This document shows positions 60,220-64,000 of a stretch of DNA of 64,000 nt, piece by piece (the stretch's first letter is position 1; each line of letters begins with the position of its first letter). The DNA is from Novosphingobium malaysiense (GTDB taxonomy: Bacteria; Pseudomonadota; Alphaproteobacteria; Sphingomonadales; Sphingomonadaceae). The translations under genes and the position numbers were made by a program. The stretch spans positions 124,001 through 188,000 of the forward strand of contig NZ_JTDI01000007.1 of the NCBI RefSeq assembly GCF_000802225.1. Reading direction: 5' to 3'. Under the pieces are notes generated by a model. It was not told the DNA's origin, ran no database searches, and worked only from the letters and a program-made list of their open reading frames with translations.

Positions 60220-60286
60220 CCGTTCGGTTCGAGCGAAGTCGAGAACCGTTCGTGCAGGGTGTCTCGACTTCGCTCGACACGAACGG
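60220..60286. repeat. REP-like inverted repeat, degenerate third copy
   Basis: Same family as copies A and B (CCGTTCGGTTCGAGCGAAG against CTTCGCTCGACACGAACGG) but with mismatches in the arms and a short loop containing a second CCGTTCGTGC. It lies between the MaoC and acyl-CoA synthetase genes. Confidence 0.8.
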
Positions 60287-60297
60287 GAAAGGTTGGG

Positions 60298-61872
60298 CTA
60301 TCCCGCCGCAGCCGCCGCGCGTTCGGCTTCCAGGTCGCGCAACTTCTTGCGGTGGACCTTGCCCGCCGGGTTCTTCGGCAACTCGTCGACATATTCGACG
60401 ATCCGCGGGAATTCGTGCTGGGCAAGGCGTTCGCGGGTGAACTCCTGCAGTTCCTTGGTCAGCGCATCGCTGCCTTCGCAATTGGCGACGACGAAAGCCT
60501 TCACGACCTGGCCGCGCTTCTCGTCCGGCACACCGATCACGCCGCATTCCATCACATTGTCGTGGCGCAGCATGGTGTTCTCGATCTCGACCGCGGACAT
60601 GGTCCAGCCTGCCGAGATGATCACGTCGTCGGCGCGTCCGCAGTGGTAGAAATAGCCGTCCTCGTCGGTCTTGGCGCGGTCCTTGGTGGTCATCCACCCG
60701 CCGCCGCGCCAGAGCATGAGTTCACCGATCTCGCCCGGATCGCACACCGTGCCGTCGGGGCGGTGGACTTCCAGCTTCTGGCCCGGAACCGCCTTGCCCA
60801 GCGAGCCGGGCTTCACCACGAAATCCTTCGCGCCCGGATAGTTCACCAGCACGACGCCGATCTCGGTGGTGCCGTACATCGAGCAGGCCGGGACCTTGAA
60901 ATACTCGTCGATCCATTCGAGCGTTGCTGGGTCGATCGGCTCGCCGGTGAACGACAGCTTCTCGAAATGGAACGTGAAGTCGCCGCCCTTCCCGCTGTTC
61001 TTCATCATGCGGTAGTGGGTGGCGGCGGCCGACATGTTGGTGATCTTGAAGTCGTCCAGCGCCTTCATCAGGCGGACCGGATCGAAGCGGCCCGCGAAGG
61101 TGCCGGTGGTCACACCCATCGCCAGCGGGGCGAGCGTGCCGTGCCACAGGCCGTGGCCCCATGCGGGCGAGGACGGGCAGAAGAACTCGTCGCCCGGACG
61201 GATGCCGGTGCCGTAGAGCGCGGCGAACATCAGCGTGACGAGCGTCTTGTGCGAGTGCTTGACCGCCTCGGGCAGCTCGCGCGTGGTGCCGCTGGTGTAC
61301 TGGAAGACGGCCATGTCGGTGGCCTTGGTCTTCGGCGTATAGGTGGTGGGCAGATCCTTCAGCGTCGCCAGAAACGCCTCGTCCGCGACGATCACGCGCG
61401 GGGTGCCGTCGTCGTTGGCAACCGAACGGGCGAGCTCCGCCTTCTCCGAATTGGTGATGAGGACCGAAGGATTGCAGTCGCCCACGCGCAAACGAAGCGC
61501 ATCGGGCCCGAACAGCGTGAACAGTGGCACCGAGATCGCACCGGTCTGCATCGCGCCGAACAGGCACACATAGAAAGGCAGCGAAGGCTCGAGCATGAAG
61601 GCGATCCGCTCGCCCGGCTTCACGCCTTCGGCATCGAGCCAGTGCGCGAACTGCGCAGCGCCCGACGAAATCGTGTCGAAGCTGAGGATCTCGTCGTGAC
61701 CGTCCGCATGAGCGATCCGCACCGCCGGACGGCCCGAACCGTCGGCATGGCGCGTAATGCACTCGTGCGCGATGTTGAGATGCTCGCGGCCCCCGTCGAA
61801 CAGCTCCCACAGCGCGGCCGAGGAGGCATGCGCCTGCGCATCGGCATAGCTCGTGTAATCGGTCAACTTCAC
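60298..61872 (-). CDS. AMP-binding acyl-CoA synthetase
   Basis: A 524-residue adenylate-forming ligase. FQYTSGTTRELPEAVKHSH (about 168) is the P-loop motif in the benzoate-CoA-ligase style. YGTTEIGVVLVNYPG, the DEDGYFYHCGRADD hinge (about 405) and the C-terminal Lys in NPAGKVHRKKL complete it. A GTG start at 61872 has a GGGAGAG site and places the domain at normal distance; upstream in-frame codons run into the IclR operator. Divergent from the IclR gene. Confidence 0.92.
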   Translation of the reverse strand: MKLTDYTSYADAQAHASSAALWELFDGGREHLNIAHECITRHADGSGRPAVRIAHADGHDEILSFDTISSGAAQFAHWLDAEGVKPGERIAFMLEPSLPFYVCLFGAMQTGAISVPLFTLFGPDALRLRVGDCNPSVLITNSEKAELARSVANDDGTPRVIVADEAFLATLKDLPTTYTPKTKATDMAVFQYTSGTTRELPEAVKHSHKTLVTLMFAALYGTGIRPGDEFFCPSSPAWGHGLWHGTLAPLAMGVTTGTFAGRFDPVRLMKALDDFKITNMSAAATHYRMMKNSGKGGDFTFHFEKLSFTGEPIDPATLEWIDEYFKVPACSMYGTTEIGVVLVNYPGAKDFVVKPGSLGKAVPGQKLEVHRPDGTVCDPGEIGELMLWRGGGWMTTKDRAKTDEDGYFYHCGRADDVIISAGWTMSAVEIENTMLRHDNVMECGVIGVPDEKRGQVVKAFVVANCEGSDALTKELQEFTRERLAQHEFPRIVEYVDELPKNPAGKVHRKKLRDLEAERAAAAAG

Positions 61873-61971
61873 CCGGGACTCTCCCTTTGCAGCGTTCGTC
61901 GCAGATACCGACTCACGCCTTGTCCACATCTTGGGCGGCGCAATGGCACAATTTGCTTGTTGTTGCAAATA

Positions 61972-61996
61972 TTGAACGCTATTCAACATATTGAAT
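61972..61996. promoter_or_regulatory. overlapping inverted repeats, probable IclR operator
   Basis: TTGAA-CGCTA-TTCAA (61972-61986) overlaps ATTCAA-CATA-TTGAAT (61981-61996), giving three alternating half-sites. The last half-site reaches the ATG of the IclR gene. In the divergent promoter with the acyl-CoA synthetase it would allow autorepression and control of the catabolic operon. Confidence 0.75.
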
Positions 61997-62795
61997 GACT
62001 GAATCCAGCGATCCATCCGCCGCCGACACGGCGAAGACCAGCAAGGCGCCTGCGATTGCGCGCGCCGCGGCCGTCCTGCGCCTGCTGGGCAAGAGCGACA
62101 CGCCGCTGGGCGTGCAGGCCATCGCCCGCGAGCTCGGGCTGGTGCCCAGCACCTGTCTCTATGTGCTGCGGGCGCTGGTGACCGAGGAGCTGGTAGCCTT
62201 CGATCCCGCCACCAAGCGCTACACGCTCGCCTCGGGCGTGCTGACGCTGGCGCGCAACTGGCTGCGCCGCGACCAGTTCAACGATCTTGCCCAGCCCGCG
62301 CTCGACCGGATCAGCCAGGAGTTCGGACTCACGACACTGGGCGTGCAGATCTTCGGCCTGCAGCACATCGTCGTGACCGCGATGTCGCAATCGAGCCAGA
62401 ACTTCCAGCTTTCCACCCAGGTCGGCAGCCGTTTCCCGGCGCTGGTCTCGGCAACCGGCCGCTGCATCGCCGCCTACGGCAATTACCCAGACAGCGAGTT
62501 GAAGCCGCGCTTCGCCAAGCTGCGCTGGGACGAGGCGCCCACGTGGGAAGAGTGGAAAGCGCAAGTGGAAGAAGCGCGCGAGACGGGCATCGCCGTCGAC
62601 GCCGGCCACTACATCTCGGGCGTTACCGTCGCTGCAGCGCCCGTCTGGAAGGGTGGACACAGGGACGGCGCCCGTCCCACCCATGCGCTTGTCGCCATCG
62701 GCCTCGGCGCGGCGGTACGCGGAGAGAACCTGCCGCACCTGCGCGAAGCCCTGCTCAGTTCCGCCCGCAGCCTGACAGAACAACTGTCGGATTGA
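61995..62795 (+). CDS. IclR family transcriptional regulator
   Basis: A 266-residue regulator. The N-terminal winged helix-turn-helix (about 20-75) includes LGVQAIARELGLVPSTCLYVLRALV, given in part, and YTLASGVLTLAR. The C-terminal effector domain has QHIVVTAMSQS, the conserved GSRFPALVSATGRCIAAYG and DAGHYISGVTVAAAPVW. It most likely senses a pathway acid or CoA ester and controls the divergent acyl-CoA synthetase and neighbours. Its ATG lies inside the palindromic operator, typical of autorepression. Confidence 0.92.
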   Translation: MTESSDPSAADTAKTSKAPAIARAAAVLRLLGKSDTPLGVQAIARELGLVPSTCLYVLRALVTEELVAFDPATKRYTLASGVLTLARNWLRRDQFNDLAQPALDRISQEFGLTTLGVQIFGLQHIVVTAMSQSSQNFQLSTQVGSRFPALVSATGRCIAAYGNYPDSELKPRFAKLRWDEAPTWEEWKAQVEEARETGIAVDAGHYISGVTVAAAPVWKGGHRDGARPTHALVAIGLGAAVRGENLPHLREALLSSARSLTEQLSD

Positions 62796-62871
62796 TTCCC
62801 GACATCTGTCGTGGACAGGCCCGGCGTTCTTGGGCAACCCTCTCCCGCAAAGAGAAAGAGGAGAGGACGCC

Positions 62872-64000
62872 ATGGCCAGCAGCTTGCCGGCACAGTGGGA
62901 TGCGGAAGTCGACTTTGTATCCGTGGGATCGGGCATCGGCGGTCTTTCCGGCGCCATTGCCGCGCATGAGCACGGCCTTTCCGCCATGGTGCTCGAACGC
63001 GCCGACCAGCTGGGCGGTGTCACCGCGCTCTCGATGGGCGAGGTCTGGGTGCCCGGCAACGCCCATGCCCGCGCGCTCGGCATAGAGGACAGCGCCGAAA
63101 GCGCGTTCCGCTACGTGCGCCAGCTCTCCATGGGCTATGGCGAGGATGCGCTGATCCTCAACCAGGTCGTCCATGCCGCGCCTGCCCTTGCCTGGTTCGA
63201 GGACCGCATCGGCCTGAAGATGAAAGTCATCCGCGGCTGCCCCGATTACTACCGAGGCCACAGCAACGACGCGGTTTCCGAAGGCCGCCTGCTCGAGCCC
63301 GCGCCCTTTCGCGGCGAAGCGCTGGGCGAATGGCAGGAGCGAACCCGCGTCTCGCCGCAGGTTCCCTATGGCCTGACCCACGACGAGATCTACGCCATGG
63401 GCGGCACCTGCAACGTGATGCACTGGGACTATACCGAAATGGCGCGCCGCCTTTCCGAGGACGAGCGCTGCCTCGGCCCGGCGCTGGCGGCCTATTTCGT
63501 GAAGGGCGTGCTCGACCGGCCGATCCCCGTCGAAACGGGCGCCGAAGTGCGCGAAGTGCTCACCGACGGCGATCGCGCGGTCGGCGTGCGTTACGTGAAG
63601 GACGGGCGCGACCACTTCGTGAAGGCCCGGCGCGGAGTCCTCGTCGCGGTGAGCAGCTACGACCGCAACCCGGAACTCACCCGCACGCTGGGCCCGCAGC
63701 TCGATCCCGGTTCGATGGTCACCTTCGGAACGGTCGACGGCGCCCACTTCCGCCTCGTCGGTCCGCTCGGCGCGCGCATTGCCCGCATGCCCGACGTGAC
63801 CATGCTCGGCTACAACATCCCCGGCGAGGAAACCGAGGACGGCACACCCCTGTGGCGCGGCGGCATGACCTTCATCGGCCTGCCGCATACCATCGTCGTC
63901 AACCGCGCCGGCAAGCGCTTCGCCAACGAGGGGTTCTACCGCTCGATCTACTATGCCGTGGACGCGATCGACGGCGGCACGCAGACGCACCCCAACTTCC
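62872..64000 (+). CDS. FAD-dependent KstD/fumarate-reductase-like oxidoreductase (3' end missing)
   Basis: 376 visible residues, cut by the window end. The FAD motif VGSGIGGLSGAIAAHEHG (about 18-35) is followed by VLERADQLGGVTALSMGEVWVPGN, the substrate-loop pattern of the 3-ketosteroid dehydrogenase/fumarate reductase group, shown in part. The FAD-binding NRAGKRFANEGFYRS lies near the end (about 345). ATG 62872 has GAGGAGAGG. It probably introduces a double bond into a cyclic ketone or acyl-CoA. Which branch it belongs to needs the missing C-terminus. Confidence 0.85.
   Translation, partial: MASSLPAQWDAEVDFVSVGSGIGGLSGAIAAHEHGLSAMVLERADQLGGVTALSMGEVWVPGNAHARALGIEDSAESAFRYVRQLSMGYGEDALILNQVVHAAPALAWFEDRIGLKMKVIRGCPDYYRGHSNDAVSEGRLLEPAPFRGEALGEWQERTRVSPQVPYGLTHDEIYAMGGTCNVMHWDYTEMARRLSEDERCLGPALAAYFVKGVLDRPIPVETGAEVREVLTDGDRAVGVRYVKDGRDHFVKARRGVLVAVSSYDRNPELTRTLGPQLDPGSMVTFGTVDGAHFRLVGPLGARIARMPDVTMLGYNIPGEETEDGTPLWRGGMTFIGLPHTIVVNRAGKRFANEGFYRSIYYAVDAIDGGTQTHPNF

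Noticed and set aside
1..64000. CRISPR array or insertion sequence
   Set aside because: No regularly spaced repeats and no transposase-like protein in any frame.

Overview
The window is a GC-rich alphaproteobacterial chromosome segment. It most resembles Sphingomonadales (Novosphingobium, Erythrobacter, Sphingobium relatives). The evidence is the dense two-strand gene layout, the gene types present (PhoD plus TonB receptor, DUF2171 proteins, GlsB, several SDR and MaoC genes, PQQ dehydrogenase, alphaproteobacterial LysA/ArgH) and the REP-like inverted repeats. The genus assignment is inference. No rRNA, CRISPR array, transposase or integrase was seen. Two tRNA genes are present: Gly-GCC and Thr-CGT.

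Layout. 0-7 kb: 5' part of lptB, a small membrane protein, pmbA/tldE, two crotonases divergent from yjbQ, then a tight operon of a carboxymuconolactone-decarboxylase-like protein, a b-type cytochrome and a Tat/lipoprotein molybdopterin oxidoreductase. 7-15 kb: two small AT-richer ORFs, a sterol-desaturase-like hydroxylase, a cytochrome P450 divergent from an ABC ATPase, a 53-residue zinc-ribbon protein, nadB, two tandem SDRs and glsB. 15-28.5 kb: class I nrdA after a long leader, a small lipoprotein, phoD plus a TonB receptor, tRNA-Gly, cnoX, a Lon-substrate-domain protein, a DksA-like protein, a TPR/O-GlcNAc transferase and an acyltransferase. 28.5-30.7 kb: a small ORF and an AT-richer cupin/JmjC-like gene beside tRNA-Thr.

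Two catabolic blocks fill much of the rest. Block A (30.8-44.4 kb) encodes a crotonase, an acyl-CoA synthetase, a Baeyer-Villiger monooxygenase, an SDR like the dehydrogenase domain of MFE-2, a beta-propeller protein, an EthD-like protein, an MFS transporter, a Rieske oxygenase, a VOC protein, an unknown conserved protein and a sulfotransferase. Block B (54.4-64 kb) encodes another SDR, a second MFE-2-like SDR, a class III CoA-transferase, an HSL-type esterase, a double-hotdog MaoC hydratase, a second acyl-CoA synthetase, an IclR regulator and a KstD-like flavoprotein cut by the window end. Together they suggest aerobic CoA-dependent breakdown of an alicyclic, steroid-like or terpenoid compound, with the (R)-specific hydratase and dehydrogenase steps on separate proteins. 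The substrate is not known from sequence.

Between the blocks (44.4-54.2 kb) lie a TlpA thioredoxin and argH with overlapping 5' ends, a small lipoprotein in the LptM position, lysA, an AT-rich HNH nuclease directly behind nrdB, two DUF2171 proteins, a PepSY-like membrane protein and a PQQ- and haem-containing dehydrogenase with an extra C-terminal domain. Several clear palindromes lie in promoters, including one 13-bp box shared by two distant crotonase-linked loci.
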